A program made the position numbers and the translations under genes. The notes beneath the pieces were generated by a model. The model did not search any database. It saw only the letters and a program-made list of their open reading frames with translations, and had not been told where the DNA came from. Positions 44,180 to 53,406 of a stretch of 64,000 nt of DNA are shown piece after piece. Origin of the DNA: Duganella rivi. Its GTDB lineage: Bacteria; Pseudomonadota; Gammaproteobacteria; Burkholderiales; Burkholderiaceae_D. Position 1 is the first letter of the stretch. The number at the start of each line of letters is the position of its first letter. Location: the NCBI RefSeq assembly GCF_009857435.1, contig NZ_WWCK01000004.1, positions 682,001-746,000 of the forward strand. The letters are read 5' to 3'.

Positions 44180-45427
44180 TTACTTGGCGTAGACAGGGAA
44201 CTTGTCAGCCAGCACCTTCACGGCCGCTTTCACGCGGTCGATGGTGGCTGCGTCGTGCGGGTTGTCCAGCACGTCAGCGATCAGGTTGCCGACTTGTTCC
44301 GCTTCCGCTTCCTTGAAGCCGCGGGTGGTCATCGCAGGCGAACCCAGACGAATGCCCGAAGTCACGAATGGCTTCTGCGGATCGTTAGGGATGCCGTTCT
44401 TGTTGGTGGTGATGTGAGCCGAACCCAGGATCGCTTCCGCTTCCTTGCCGGTCAGGTTCTTAGGACGCAGATCCACCAGCATCACGTGCGACTCGGTGCC
44501 GCCCGACACAATGCGCAGGCCGCGCTTGATCAGGGTCTTGGCCAGCACGTCGGCGTTCTTCACCACTTGCTGCTGGTACTCTTTGAACGCAGGTTGCAGC
44601 GCTTCCTGGAAGGCCACGGCCTTACCAGCGATCACGTGCATCAGCGGGCCGCCCTGGATGCCAGGGAAGATTGCCGAGTTGATGGCTTTCTCGTGCTCGG
44701 CCTTCATCAGGATGATGCCGCCGCGTGGGCCGCGCAGCGATTTGTGGGTGGTCGAGGTGACGAAGTCAGCGTGCGGCACTGGGTTAGGATACAGGCCAGC
44801 GGCGATCAGGCCGGCGTAGTGGGCCATGTCGACCATGAAGTACGCGCCTACCGATTTGGCGACCGCAGCGAAACGCTCGAAGTCGATTTTTTTCGAGAAG
44901 GCCGACGCGCCGGCGATGATCAGCTTAGGCTTGTGTTCTTTCGCCAGCGCTTCCATGGCGGCGTAGTCGATATCTTCTTCAGCGGTCAGGCCGTAGGACA
45001 CCACGTTGAACCACTTGCCCGACATATTCAGCGGCATGCCGTGGGTCAGGTGGCCGCCTTCTGCCAGCGACATACCCATGATGGTGTCGCCCGGTTTCAG
45101 CACGGCGAAGAACACGCCCTGGTTGGCTTGCGAGCCCGAGTTAGGCTGGACGTTGGCGGCTTCTGCGCCGAACAGTTTTTTCACGCGGTCGATGGCCAGT
45201 TGCTCAACGACGTCGACGTATTCGCAGCCGCCGTAGTAGCGCTTGCCTGGGTAGCCTTCGGCGTACTTATTGGTCAGTTGCGAGCCTTGCGCTTCCATTA
45301 CGGCTGGCGAGGTGTAGTTCTCCGACGCGATCAGTTCGATGTGATCGTGCTGGCGGGTGTTTTCGTTTTGAATTGCGCCGAACAGTTCTGGGTCAACGCT
45401 GGCGAGGGTGTGATCTTTTGCGAACAT
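44180..45427 (-). CDS. glyA: serine hydroxymethyltransferase
   Basis: 415 residues from the ATG at 45427, the usual length; upstream in-frame codons belong to the riboswitch leader. PLP lysine in [17 protein letters not shown], with [19 protein letters not shown] and YGGCEYVD. It makes glycine and 5,10-methylene-THF from serine. A ZTP riboswitch upstream links it to one-carbon/purine status. nrdR follows. Confidence 0.98.
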   Translation of the reverse strand: MFAKDHTLASVDPELFGAIQNENTRQHDHIELIASENYTSPAVMEAQGSQLTNKYAEGYPGKRYYGGCEYVDVVEQLAIDRVKKLFGAEAANVQPNSGSQANQGVFFAVLKPGDTIMGMSLAEGGHLTHGMPLNMSGKWFNVVSYGLTAEEDIDYAAMEALAKEHKPKLIIAGASAFSKKIDFERFAAVAKSVGAYFMVDMAHYAGLIAAGLYPNPVPHADFVTSTTHKSLRGPRGGIILMKAEHEKAINSAIFPGIQGGPLMHVIAGKAVAFQEALQPAFKEYQQQVVKNADVLAKTLIKRGLRIVSGGTESHVMLVDLRPKNLTGKEAEAILGSAHITTNKNGIPNDPQKPFVTSGIRLGSPAMTTRGFKEAEAEQVGNLIADVLDNPHDAATIDRVKAAVKVLADKFPVYAK

Positions 45428-45523
45428 GAAAAAACTCCAATCGAATGAGTAACTTGTTTCTGGCAGTTGGATCGAAAGAGAGAAGCCATAGCGAACCGGC
45501 AGCCTCTTCGTGCTTTCCATCGA

Positions 45524-45596
45524 GGGCTGCCCAGGCGAACGGCTGTTGAAATCTCACGTTTCCCGGTGGATGCCCACCTTTCGCCGACCGATCAAA
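45524..45596 (-). promoter_or_regulatory. ZTP/ZMP (pfl) riboswitch upstream of glyA
   Basis: The minus-strand leader has GGTCGGCGAAAGGTGGGC, then ATCCACCGGGAAACGTGAG and, after a spacer, CCGTTCGCCTGGGCAGCC. The GGTGG/CCACCGGGAAACGTG segment and the distal CGCCTGGGC pseudoknot partner are hallmarks of the pfl motif, which binds ZTP/ZMP and switches on folate one-carbon genes such as glyA. GGCAGCC (end of the aptamer) can pair with GGCTGCC downstream (about 45498-45504), a plausible expression platform. No U-run is seen, so control may be at translation. Confidence 0.85.
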
Positions 45597-45789
45597 AACG
45601 CACTATTGTGGTGCATTTTTAGAAATCTTTCCAGCTTTTCGCCAGTTACGTGAGACGTAATGGAGGCTAAATTGTATTTGATGCGCCAGATTTGAGCAAG
45701 AAAATGAATTGCATTATTGTCAATTTAGCCCATGAGGGAAATTACGGATACAATTTTGGGCACTGCCCACCCACTTACGAGGATCGATC

Positions 45790-46536
45790 ATGATCGTTTT
45801 CATCACCGGCGCGACGGCCGGTTTCGGCGCCGCGATGGCGCGCATCTTTGCCAAGAACGGCCACAAGGTCTTGATTAGCGGCCGCCGCGAAGACCGCCTG
45901 CAAGCGCTGGCCGCCGAGCTGGGCGATGCGGTTCGCGCCATCGCGCTGGACGTGACCGATAAGGCGTCGATCAAGGCGGCGCTGGATGGTCTGCCGCCGG
46001 AGTGGCGCGCGATTGATGTGCTGATTAATAACGCCGGTTTGGCGCTGGGCGTGACGCCGGCTCACACCTCGTCGCTGGAAGACTGGGACACCATGATTGC
46101 CACCAACGTCAGCGGCTTGGTCGCCATGACCCGGGCGATTTTGCCGGGCATGGTTGAGCGCAATAGCGGCACCGTGATTAATATTGGTTCGATTGCCGGT
46201 TCGACGCCTTATCCGGGCGGCAATGTTTATGGCGCGACCAAGGCCTTCGTCAACCAGTTCACGCAGAACCTGCGCGCGGACTTGGCAGGCACCGGCGTGC
46301 GCTGCACCAACCTGGCGCCGGGCTTGTGCGGCGGCACTGAGTTCTCGAATGTGCGCCTGAAGGATGATGCGGCGGCGGCCAAGGTCTACGAGGGCACCAC
46401 GCCGCTGACGGCCGAAGACATCGCCAACACCGCGTACTGGATTGCCACCCTCCCTCCGCATGTCAACATCAACCGTATTGATATGATGCCGACCTGCCAG
46501 GGCTACGGCGCGCTGAACGTTAAGCGCGAACTGTAA
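45790..46536 (+). CDS. ydfG: YdfG-like short-chain dehydrogenase (3-hydroxy acid dehydrogenase)
   Basis: 248 residues, closely matching E. coli YdfG in length and motifs: MIVFITGATAGFGAAMARIF (TGxxxGxG), NNAGLALG, catalytic Ser in NIGSIAGS and YxxxK in VYGATKAF, then APGLCGGTEFSNVR. NADP-dependent oxidation of serine/3-hydroxy acids and reduction of malonic semialdehyde are known for YdfG. GAGG lies seven bases before the ATG. Divergent from glyA. Confidence 0.93.
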   Translation: MIVFITGATAGFGAAMARIFAKNGHKVLISGRREDRLQALAAELGDAVRAIALDVTDKASIKAALDGLPPEWRAIDVLINNAGLALGVTPAHTSSLEDWDTMIATNVSGLVAMTRAILPGMVERNSGTVINIGSIAGSTPYPGGNVYGATKAFVNQFTQNLRADLAGTGVRCTNLAPGLCGGTEFSNVRLKDDAAAAKVYEGTTPLTAEDIANTAYWIATLPPHVNINRIDMMPTCQGYGALNVKREL

Positions 46537-46556
46537 CCCCGCAGGGCCACACCAGA

Positions 46557-46586
46557 GGGGTCTGACCCCGTACGGGGTCAGACCCC
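46557..46586. repeat. 30-base perfect palindrome (REP-like)
   Basis: Two copies of GGGGTCTGACCCC-type arms meet around GTAC, giving a 30-base sequence equal to its own reverse complement. The GGGGTCAGACCCC motif is a frequent intergenic repeat in Oxalobacteraceae-like genomes. It lies 20 bases after the ydfG stop and may terminate its transcript. Confidence 0.85.
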
Positions 46587-46646
46587 GCGACGGACCGAAG
46601 TGCGGGGTAAATGCCAGCGCCAAGGAGACGCCTCTGCCTCTGGCCG

Positions 46647-46668
46647 TTGGGGTAACGCCTTACCCCAA
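46647..46668. repeat. 9-bp hairpin with CGCC loop
   Basis: TTGGGGTAA, CGCC, TTACCCCAA: perfect inverted repeat in the gap between ydfG and ybgC, 61 bases past the 30-base palindrome. Together they fill much of a 281-base gap and suggest a degenerate REP cluster. Confidence 0.6.
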
Positions 46669-46817
46669 TTCGTAAGCCATTGTTACAATCCTTGGCAAGC
46701 GACTGGGAAACCGCTTTACTCTTGCCAGGGGCACTTTTGCGCGCCAGTTGATAAAATTCAACCAAAATAACAATATCGCGTAGAATGTTGCTCAATCACA
46801 TTAGTAGCCAAAACAAC

Positions 46818-47231
46818 ATGCCTGCAGATTTCATCTGGAACGTCCGGGTCTATTACGAGGACACCGACGCCGGCGGTATCGTCTATTACGCAAACTATCT
46901 GAAGTTCTTCGAGCGCGCGCGCACCGAGTGGCTGCGCGCCTTGAACGTCAACCAGCACCAATTGCTGGCCGAGCACGACGCCCTGTTCGTCGTCAAAAGC
47001 GTGAGCGCGGAATATCATGCGCCCGCAAAGCTCGATGATGAACTAAAATTAACGGTTAGTATCGAAAAAATCGGCCGCGCCTCCCTCGTGTTCCATCAGG
47101 AAGCGTGGCGCGGCGATACTTTGCTGAACACGGCGAAAGTCAAAGTAGGCTGCGTCGATTCTGCCCTGCGTCCGCGCGCCGTTCCTGCGATCGTCGCCGA
47201 CAAAATGCGTCACACCACCCAAACCGACTGA
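46818..47231 (+). CDS. ybgC: YbgC acyl-CoA thioesterase of the Tol-Pal cluster
   Basis: 137 residues from the ATG at 46818 (an ATG at 46785 adds eleven unlikely residues; neither has a clear ribosome site). Hot-dog fold with [20 protein letters not shown], containing the catalytic Asp/Tyr motif. Known to hydrolyse acyl-CoA and to associate with acyl carrier protein and phospholipid enzymes. First gene of ybgC-tolQRAB-pal-cpoB. Confidence 0.96.
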   Translation: MPADFIWNVRVYYEDTDAGGIVYYANYLKFFERARTEWLRALNVNQHQLLAEHDALFVVKSVSAEYHAPAKLDDELKLTVSIEKIGRASLVFHQEAWRGDTLLNTAKVKVGCVDSALRPRAVPAIVADKMRHTTQTD

Positions 47232-47237
47232 TAAACA

Positions 47238-47930
47238 ATGAACGTCACTCAAGACCTGTCTTTCCTGTCCCTCATCACCAATGCGCACCTGATCGTGCAA
47301 CTGATCATGGCGCTGCTGTTCGTCATCTCGCTGACCAGCTGGACCTACATCTTCAGCAAACTGTTCGCCATCAAATCGGCGCGCCGCCTGACGGTGGAGT
47401 TTGAAAAGACCTTCTGGGCCGGCGGCAATCTGCACGCGCTGTACCAGAACGCCGGCAAGGACCGCGCCAACAGCGGCCCGCTGGCCCGCATCTTCGAAGC
47501 CGGCATGGGCGAGTTCATCAAATCGAAAGCCGCCTTCGCCGCCAACCGCGACAACCTCGACGCCGGCGCCGTGCTGGACAGCGCCCGCCGCGCCATGCGC
47601 GCCGCCTTCCAGCGCGAGATGGATGCGCTGGAATCGCACCTGGCCTTCCTGGCCTCGGTCGGTTCGGTATCGCCGTACATCGGCCTGCTCGGCACCGTGT
47701 GGGGCATCATGAACGCCTTCCGCGGCCTGGCCAACGTGCAGCAAGCTACCTTGGCCGCTGTGGCGCCGGGCATTGCCGAAGCGCTGATCGCTACCGCCAT
47801 CGGCCTGTTCGCCGCAATCCCGGCCTTCGTCGCCTACAACCGGTTCTCGTACGACGTGGATCGCCTGGCGATCCGTTTTGAGAGCTTTGTAGAAGAGTTC
47901 TCCAACATCCTGCAACGCCAGTCGCGTTAA
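47238..47930 (+). CDS. tolQ: TolQ inner-membrane motor protein
   Basis: 230 residues with three membrane segments (about 16-36, 135-160, 170-195). MotA/TolQ/ExbB motifs in the last two: SVSPYIGLLGTVWGIMNAF and AVAPGIAEALIATAIGLFAA. Forms the proton channel with TolR. 6 bases after ybgC. Confidence 0.98.
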   Translation: MNVTQDLSFLSLITNAHLIVQLIMALLFVISLTSWTYIFSKLFAIKSARRLTVEFEKTFWAGGNLHALYQNAGKDRANSGPLARIFEAGMGEFIKSKAAFAANRDNLDAGAVLDSARRAMRAAFQREMDALESHLAFLASVGSVSPYIGLLGTVWGIMNAFRGLANVQQATLAAVAPGIAEALIATAIGLFAAIPAFVAYNRFSYDVDRLAIRFESFVEEFSNILQRQSR

Positions 47931-47946
47931 TCGAGGGCGATAGATT

Positions 47947-48384
47947 ATGGGCTCTTCTTTCTCCAGCGGTATGCGCGGCGGCCGTGGCCGCAAGCTCAAG
48001 TCCGAGATCAACGTCGTGCCTTACATCGACGTGATGCTGGTGCTGCTGATTATTTTCATGGTGATGCCGTCGGCCAACGACCCGAGCGTGGTCGACCTGC
48101 CGCGCGCGGAAAAATCGACCAAGCCACCAAGCGACTACGTGCAAATCGTGCTGAAACCGAACGGCGCGCTGTCGATCGGCGTCAAAGGCAAGGACGAAGA
48201 CGCGCCGGAAACCGCGCCGAACCGCGACGCACTGGTGCGCAAGCTGCGCACCATCCACGAAGCGCATCCCGACTATCCGGTGCTGATCGCCGGCGACAAG
48301 GAAAGCAAGTACGACGACGTGATTCAACTGATCTCGGAAGCGAAGAAAATGGGCATCACCCGCGTAGGACTGTCCACCAAGTAA
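47947..48384 (+). CDS. tolR: TolR inner-membrane motor protein
   Basis: 145 residues. N-terminal SEINVVPYIDVMLVLLIIFM with the proton-carrying Asp, then a periplasmic ExbD/TolR domain ending KMGITRVGLSTK. Its stop is directly followed by the tolA ATG. Confidence 0.98.
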   Translation: MGSSFSSGMRGGRGRKLKSEINVVPYIDVMLVLLIIFMVMPSANDPSVVDLPRAEKSTKPPSDYVQIVLKPNGALSIGVKGKDEDAPETAPNRDALVRKLRTIHEAHPDYPVLIAGDKESKYDDVIQLISEAKKMGITRVGLSTK

Positions 48385-49305
48385 ATGCAAACGATGACAC
48401 CCGCAACCGCTGGCGGCCCGTACAAGGTTCCGCGACAACACGACAACTGGCGCTCGATCACGCTGGCTGTGGCGATGCACGCCGTGTTGTTGATGTTCCT
48501 GTGGATAGGCGTCAGCTGGCAAAACAATGATCCGGTCGAAGTGCAGGCCGAAATCTGGGACATGAAAGTGCAGGAAGCCGCACCGGCCGCCCCTACGCCT
48601 GAACCGGCCCCGGAACCCGAGCCGGAACCGGAAGCCGTCAAGCCGCCGCCGGCACCGGTGGTGGAAGCGCCGCCCGTACCGCGTGAAGATCCTGAAATCG
48701 CCCTGCAACGCCTGAAGAAGAAAAAGCTTGAGGAAGAGAAGGCCGAGAAACTGGAGCAAGCGCGCCTGAAGAAAATCGAGGACGACAAACTGGCCAAGCT
48801 GGAAGCCAAGAAAAAGGCCGAGCAGAAAGCCAAGGAAGAGAAAGCCGAACAGGAAGCCAAAGAAAAAGCGCTAGCCGAGAAGGACAAGAAAAAAGCCGCG
48901 GCCGAAAAACTGGCCAAGGAAAAGGCCGAGAAAGCCGCCAAGGACAAAGCCTTCGCAGCCGAGATGAGCCGCATTACCGGCGCCGCCGCCAAAGGCAGCA
49001 CCGGCACCGCCGCACAATCGACCGGCGGCCGTACCGACGGCGGTTACGCAGCGGCGATCAAAGCCAAGATCAAGAGCAATCTGGTCTACGGCTCTGACGA
49101 CGACAGCCTGAGCGCGACCTACGTGATTACGCAGCTGCCAACCGGCGAAGTGATCGGCATGCGCAAAACCAAAAGCAGCGGTTCAACCGCCTACGATAGC
49201 GCGATTGAAAACGCGATTACCAAATCGTCACCGCTACCTAAGAAAAAAGATGGTACGGTAGAGCGCGAACTTGAACTGGTCTTCAAACTGAAGGAAATGC
49301 ACTGA
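48385..49305 (+). CDS. tolA: TolA, periplasm-spanning protein
   Basis: 306 residues: a single membrane segment (about 24-44), a Pro/Glu stretch (PEPAPEPEPEPEAVKPPP), a long Lys/Glu/Ala-rich helix (about 105-195) and a C-terminal TolA III/TonB-like domain (YAAAIKAKIKSNLVYGSDDD...). It transmits force from TolQR to TolB/Pal. Starts immediately after tolR. Confidence 0.97.
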   Translation: MQTMTPATAGGPYKVPRQHDNWRSITLAVAMHAVLLMFLWIGVSWQNNDPVEVQAEIWDMKVQEAAPAAPTPEPAPEPEPEPEAVKPPPAPVVEAPPVPREDPEIALQRLKKKKLEEEKAEKLEQARLKKIEDDKLAKLEAKKKAEQKAKEEKAEQEAKEKALAEKDKKKAAAEKLAKEKAEKAAKDKAFAAEMSRITGAAAKGSTGTAAQSTGGRTDGGYAAAIKAKIKSNLVYGSDDDSLSATYVITQLPTGEVIGMRKTKSSGSTAYDSAIENAITKSSPLPKKKDGTVERELELVFKLKEMH

Positions 49306-49306
49306 T

Positions 49307-50572
49307 ATGAAAAAATTGAACATGCTCTACACCGGCCTGGTGATCGCCGCCACGATGGGCAGCGCACAGGCGCAGATGCGGATCGAAATTTCCGGCGTTG
49401 GCAGCAACCAAATCCCGGTCGCCATTGCCGGCTTCGCCAACGAAGGCGTGTCGCCGCAGAAGATTTCCGAGATCATCAAGGCCGACCTTGAGCGCAGCGG
49501 CGCCTTCAAGATCATCGACGCCGGCGTGATCAGCGACGTCAACAACATCGACTACAGCGGCTGGAAAGCCAAGGGCGCCGACGCGCTGGTAGTCGGCACC
49601 GTCGACGCCTTGGCCGATGGCCGCTACGACGTGCGCTACAAGCTGCTCGACACCGTCAAGCAAGCCAAGATTTCCAACCTGGACAAGGCCGTGACCGCCC
49701 AGTTCACCCGCCTGTCGGCCCACCTGATCGCTGATGACGTGTTCTTCAAACTGACCGGCATTCGCGGTGCGTTCTCGACCCGCATCTCCTACGTCAAGCA
49801 GGAAGGCCGCAACTACCAGCTGATGGTAGCCGACGCCGACGGCGAAAACGAGCAGCTGGCGCTGCGCTCGAACGAGCCTATCATCTCGCCATCGTGGTCG
49901 CCGGACGGCACCAAGGTTGCGTACGTCTCGTTTGAACAGAAGAAGCCGGTGGTCTACGTGCAGAACCTGATCACCCGCGCGCGCACCGTGGTCGCCAACG
50001 AAAAAGGCAGCAACTCGGCCCCATCGTGGGCGCCGAGCGGCAACAAGCTGGCGGTGGCATTGTCGAAGAGCGGCAATACCCAGATCTACACCGTCAATGC
50101 TGACGGCAGCAACCTGCAACGCGCCACCAGCAGCGCCGGCATCGACACCGAACCGCAATGGTCGGCCGATGGCAACAGCATCTACTTCACCAGCGACCGC
50201 AGCGGCGGCCCGCAAATCTACCGCATGAACCCGGACGGCAGCGACGCCAAGCGCGTTACCTTCGGCGGCAGCTACAACATCAGCCCGCGCATTTCGGCCG
50301 ATGGCAAAACGCTGGCCTACATCTCTCGCCGCGACGGCAACTTCCAGCTGTTCGTGCTGGATCTGGCGAGCGGCCAGGAGCAGCGCCTGTCCGACACCAC
50401 CGACGACGAATCGCCAAGTTTCGCCCCTAACGGCAAATACATCATGTACGCCACCCGCGCCGGCGGCCGCAAATCGCTGGCCGTGGTATCGGTGGATGGA
50501 CGTGTAAAACAACGCCTGACGACTCAGGCGGGCAACATCAAGGAGCCCACCTGGGGCCCATTCATGCAGTAA
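49307..50572 (+). CDS. tolB: TolB periplasmic beta-propeller
   Basis: 421 residues: signal peptide ending SAQAQ, N-terminal TolB domain (IPVAIAGFANEGVSPQKISE) and a WD40-like propeller with repeated SPSWSPDGTKVAYVS, APSWAPSGNKLAVALS, EPQWSADGNSIYFTSDRSGG blades. Binds Pal and TolA. One base after tolA. Confidence 0.98.
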   Translation: MKKLNMLYTGLVIAATMGSAQAQMRIEISGVGSNQIPVAIAGFANEGVSPQKISEIIKADLERSGAFKIIDAGVISDVNNIDYSGWKAKGADALVVGTVDALADGRYDVRYKLLDTVKQAKISNLDKAVTAQFTRLSAHLIADDVFFKLTGIRGAFSTRISYVKQEGRNYQLMVADADGENEQLALRSNEPIISPSWSPDGTKVAYVSFEQKKPVVYVQNLITRARTVVANEKGSNSAPSWAPSGNKLAVALSKSGNTQIYTVNADGSNLQRATSSAGIDTEPQWSADGNSIYFTSDRSGGPQIYRMNPDGSDAKRVTFGGSYNISPRISADGKTLAYISRRDGNFQLFVLDLASGQEQRLSDTTDDESPSFAPNGKYIMYATRAGGRKSLAVVSVDGRVKQRLTTQAGNIKEPTWGPFMQ

Positions 50573-50599
50573 TTTCGTGTCACTACTAGGAGAATCATT

Positions 50600-51130
50600 A
50601 TGCGTAAACTCAGCAGCTTAGCTTTCATCGTTACCACCGCCGCCATCCTGTCGGCTTGCTCGACCCCAGTTAAAGTGTCGGAACCGGCACCAGTCGTAGA
50701 GCGTCCAGTTGAAAAAGCCGTAACCCCACAAGCCGACACCCGCACCGTCGCGCCAGTCGAAACCAAATCGCTGGATCCGCTGGACGATCCAAAAGGCGTA
50801 CTGGCCCAGCGTAGCGTCTACTTCGACTTCGACAGCTACGTGGTGCGCGCCGATGGCAAATCGGTAGTGGAAAACCACTCGGCCTACCTGGTGAAAAACA
50901 AGGCACGTTCGATCCTGGTTCAAGGCAACACCGACGAACGCGGCGGCGCTGAGTACAACCTGGCACTGGGCCAGAAACGTGCTGAAGCCGTGCGCAAGGC
51001 CATGACCACCCTGGGCGTGCCTGAATCGCAAATCGAAGCCGTCTCGCTGGGCAAAGAAAAACCAAAAGCCACCGGCTCGAACGAAGAAGCATGGGCGCAA
51101 AACCGTCGTGCTGACATCGTCTACAAGTAA
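50600..51130 (+). CDS. pal: peptidoglycan-associated lipoprotein Pal
   Basis: 176 residues. Lipobox LSAC at residues 18-21, then an OmpA-like domain with VYFDFDSYVVRADGK and NTDERGGAEYNLALGQKRAE, the peptidoglycan-binding loop (conserved Asp, Arg). Links outer membrane to peptidoglycan during division. AGGAGA precedes the ATG; a terminator follows. Confidence 0.98.
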   Translation: MRKLSSLAFIVTTAAILSACSTPVKVSEPAPVVERPVEKAVTPQADTRTVAPVETKSLDPLDDPKGVLAQRSVYFDFDSYVVRADGKSVVENHSAYLVKNKARSILVQGNTDERGGAEYNLALGQKRAEAVRKAMTTLGVPESQIEAVSLGKEKPKATGSNEEAWAQNRRADIVYK

Positions 51131-51168
51131 TCAAAAGCACTACCTTTTTGCCGGGTCACAGGCATAAT

Positions 51169-51216
51169 ACGGGGCGGCGCGCGGTGTTATCCGCGTCCCG
51201 CCCCGTTTCTTTTTTT
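51169..51216 (+). terminator. terminator after pal
   Basis: ACGGGGCGG (51169-51177) and CCGCCCCGT (51198-51206) form the outer stem, with a CGCGG/CCGCG inner stem, followed by a T-rich run. It lies before cpoB, so cpoB may be made by partial read-through or its own promoter. Confidence 0.88.
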
Positions 51217-51239
51217 GATTTGTGTAGAAAGCGCCCGAC

Positions 51240-51995
51240 ATGATGAAATTCTCCAAATCCGGCCTGAGCGCCGCCCTGCTGGCAGCGACCGTCTGGCTGC
51301 CGCTGCAAGCCCATGCCGGCCTGTTCGACGACGACGAGGCGCGCAAAGCCCTGCTCGACCTGCGCGCCAAGGTGGAAGCCATGCGCACCGAGCTGAACGC
51401 CCGCATCGACACCAAGTCGGACAAGTCCAGCACGCTCGACCTGGTGACCCAGAACGAAAACCTGCTGCAAGAGATCGCCAAGCTGCGCGGCCAGATCGAA
51501 GTGCTGGCCAACGACATCGCCAACACCCAGAAGCGCCAGAAAGACTTCTACGTCGACCTCGACGCCCGCATCCGCAAGCTGGAACCGCGCGAAGTGACCA
51601 TCGACGGCAAGACCTCGCAAGTGGATCCGGGCGAACAGCGCGGCTACGACGCGGCCATGCAACTGTTCAAAGCCGGCGACTACAAAGCGGCCGGCACCGC
51701 GCTGAGCGACTTCGTGGCGCGCTACCCGGGCTCGAGCTACGCCTCGAACGCCCAGTACTGGCTCGGCAACGCCTACTACGCGCAGCGCGACTGCAAAGCC
51801 GCCATCGCCGCCCAGCTGGTGGTGCTGAAGAACTACGCCGACAGCCCGAAAGCGCCGGACGCCATGCTGAACATCGCCAGCTGCCAGACTGAGCTGAAAG
51901 ACAAGGCTGCCAAGAAGACACTGCAGGACCTGATCAAGCAGTACCCGGACTCGCCGGCAGCGGCGACCGCCAAGGAACGCCTGGCCGGCAAATAA
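51240..51995 (+). CDS. cpoB: CpoB/YbgF, Tol-associated division coordinator
   Basis: 251 residues: signal peptide (AALLAATVWLPLQAHA), an N-terminal coiled coil (about 40-110, trimerisation) and TPR repeats (YDAAMQLFKAGDYKAAGTAL, YPGSSYASNAQYWLGNAYYA). Coordinates Tol with PBP1B-LpoB peptidoglycan synthesis in E. coli. Last gene of the cluster. Two adjacent ATG codons (51240, 51243) are possible. Confidence 0.96.
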   Translation: MMKFSKSGLSAALLAATVWLPLQAHAGLFDDDEARKALLDLRAKVEAMRTELNARIDTKSDKSSTLDLVTQNENLLQEIAKLRGQIEVLANDIANTQKRQKDFYVDLDARIRKLEPREVTIDGKTSQVDPGEQRGYDAAMQLFKAGDYKAAGTALSDFVARYPGSSYASNAQYWLGNAYYAQRDCKAAIAAQLVVLKNYADSPKAPDAMLNIASCQTELKDKAAKKTLQDLIKQYPDSPAAATAKERLAGK

Positions 51996-52009
51996 TTACC
52001 GCAGGGTAT

Positions 52010-52038
52010 TTGACAGTTGAGCTGACCTCCCCTATAAT
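52010..52038 (+). promoter_or_regulatory. consensus sigma-70 promoter of tRNA-Lys pair
   Basis: TTGACA, 17 bases, TATAAT: a perfect consensus. The tRNA begins 14 bases after the -10. Strong constitutive transcription is expected. Confidence 0.93.
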
Positions 52039-52052
52039 CTCGCTTCTTTCGG

Positions 52053-52128
52053 GGGTCGTTAGCTCAGCTGGTAGAGCAGCGGACTTTTAATCCGTTGGTC
52101 GCAGGTTCGAATCCCGCACGGCCTACCA
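52053..52128 (+). tRNA. tRNA-Lys(UUU), copy 1
   Basis: 76 bases, acceptor GGGTCGT/ACGGCCT, anticodon loop CTTTTAA giving UUU, T-arm GGTTCGAATCC, CCA encoded. Identical to copies 2 and 3. Follows cpoB. Confidence 0.97.
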
Positions 52129-52157
52129 TTCCGAAAGTACCTAGGTTTCATACCTAA

Positions 52158-52233
52158 GGGTCGTTAGCTCAGCTGGTAGAGCAGCGGACTTTTAATCCGT
52201 TGGTCGCAGGTTCGAATCCCGCACGGCCTACCA
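52158..52233 (+). tRNA. tRNA-Lys(UUU), copy 2
   Basis: Identical 76-base gene, 29 bases after copy 1, in the same transcript. Its 3' end borders an accessory stretch containing a ParA-like gene. Confidence 0.97.
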
Positions 52234-52247
52234 AGAATTATCAAGGA

Positions 52248-52278
52248 AGCCCACGAATTTCGGTTCGTGGGCTTTTTT
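52248..52278 (+). terminator. terminator of the tRNA-Lys pair
   Basis: AGCCCACGAA, six-base loop, TTCGTGGGCT, then a run of six T: 10-bp perfect stem 14 bases after tRNA copy 2. Confidence 0.93.
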
Positions 52279-52383
52279 GTTTCTGGTCGCTCTCTGGTCA
52301 CTTGCTTCGTTAAGGGGCGCTAGCCCCCTCCCAAACACACATACCTCTCGTTTTCCGTCACCACAGCGCTCAGCCTCAGCCTA

Positions 52384-53406
52384 TCACCAAAATCTGGCGG
52401 CTAGCGCATGAACGATATCGCGATTCTGATCGAGCTGCGGCTTGTCGACCTTAACGCGCTGACCGGCCACGCTCAACGAGCCCGATTGCATCGATACAAA
52501 CGGAGTGCCACGCGCAAATGCAACCACACCGGCGGTCTGGAAATCCTTAATTTCCTCGATCCCGCTTGCTACGGAATCAAAGGTGAAGTACTCAGGATTG
52601 TCCTTTACCATCGCATCCAAATCATGAGCAATGCCGGACAGCACAGCGGTGTAACTCTTCGCCGTATTGATGTATTGGGTCAAGCGATTCTTGGCGACAA
52701 TATGTACCTTGGGCAAGGGAATCCCTGCGGCTAGCATTCGCGAATGGAAATTATGCTGAGCATATACTTCAGAAGGTAATTTTAGCCCGTAGATCAAACT
52801 CATCGCGTTTTGTATCCCACGACGGGAAGAGTCATCCGCAGTAACAGGCAACACAAGTCGCTCACATGCCGCTAGAGCAATCTGCGTATACATCGAGAAG
52901 CTTGGATTGGTGTCAATAAAGCAGTAGTCGTAATGCTCGTCACATGCCGCCAAGAAATCTCGGAGCCAGCTGACCACTTTCGCCCAGCTATCCGTGCCAG
53001 GAATCTGGGTATTCGCTAAAGTTGATACGGCGTTTGCTTGCAACTCTAATAGAGGGTCGCCAGCTAATAGCCGAAGGTTAGGAGGAACCGCCGGGTTATA
53101 GCTATGCGGAACCGAAATGAAACCGTTGGGGGCAAGACCTGTTGTGTCAAACGGCTTTGGCAGGCGGGACTGGAAATAACCACCTATAGAACGCCGCCCG
53201 GCCTCACCGTGTAATGTCAGCAAGTTCAGACCACCGCTGTTTTCTTGACCACCGAGCAGTAACTCACTCAGATTCGCCTGTGGACATACATCAAGCACAA
53301 GGATGCGCTTGTCTGCATTTTGAGTTGCAAAAGCGCAGATGCCTTGAAAAGCCAAGCTTGTCTTCCCAGTACCCCCCTTATTGTTCCAAAAACCTAGCAC
53401 TTTCAT
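52384..53406 (-). CDS. solitary ParA/MinD-family ATPase
   Basis: 340 residues from the ATG at 53406, seven bases after GGAG; a longer start is not supported. Deviant Walker A KGGTGKTS (about 10-17) with the signature lysine, Walker A' VLDVCPQANLSELLLGG and Walker B CFIDTNPSFS. These belong to ParA/Soj ATPases that oscillate or segregate cargo, often plasmids or integrative elements. No ParB gene or parS-like repeat is seen nearby. The gene has lower GC than its neighbours and lies between identical tRNA-Lys genes, so horizontal origin is likely. Cargo unknown. Confidence 0.88.
   Translation of the reverse strand: MKVLGFWNNKGGTGKTSLAFQGICAFATQNADKRILVLDVCPQANLSELLLGGQENSGGLNLLTLHGEAGRRSIGGYFQSRLPKPFDTTGLAPNGFISVPHSYNPAVPPNLRLLAGDPLLELQANAVSTLANTQIPGTDSWAKVVSWLRDFLAACDEHYDYCFIDTNPSFSMYTQIALAACERLVLPVTADDSSRRGIQNAMSLIYGLKLPSEVYAQHNFHSRMLAAGIPLPKVHIVAKNRLTQYINTAKSYTAVLSGIAHDLDAMVKDNPEYFTFDSVASGIEEIKDFQTAGVVAFARGTPFVSMQSGSLSVAGQRVKVDKPQLDQNRDIVHALAARFW

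Noticed and set aside
49283..50512. Long frame opposite tolB (and similar frames opposite the chemoreceptors, the EAL genes and dnaX)
   Set aside because: Low-complexity or His/Gly-rich translations without ribosome sites; the sense genes are certain.
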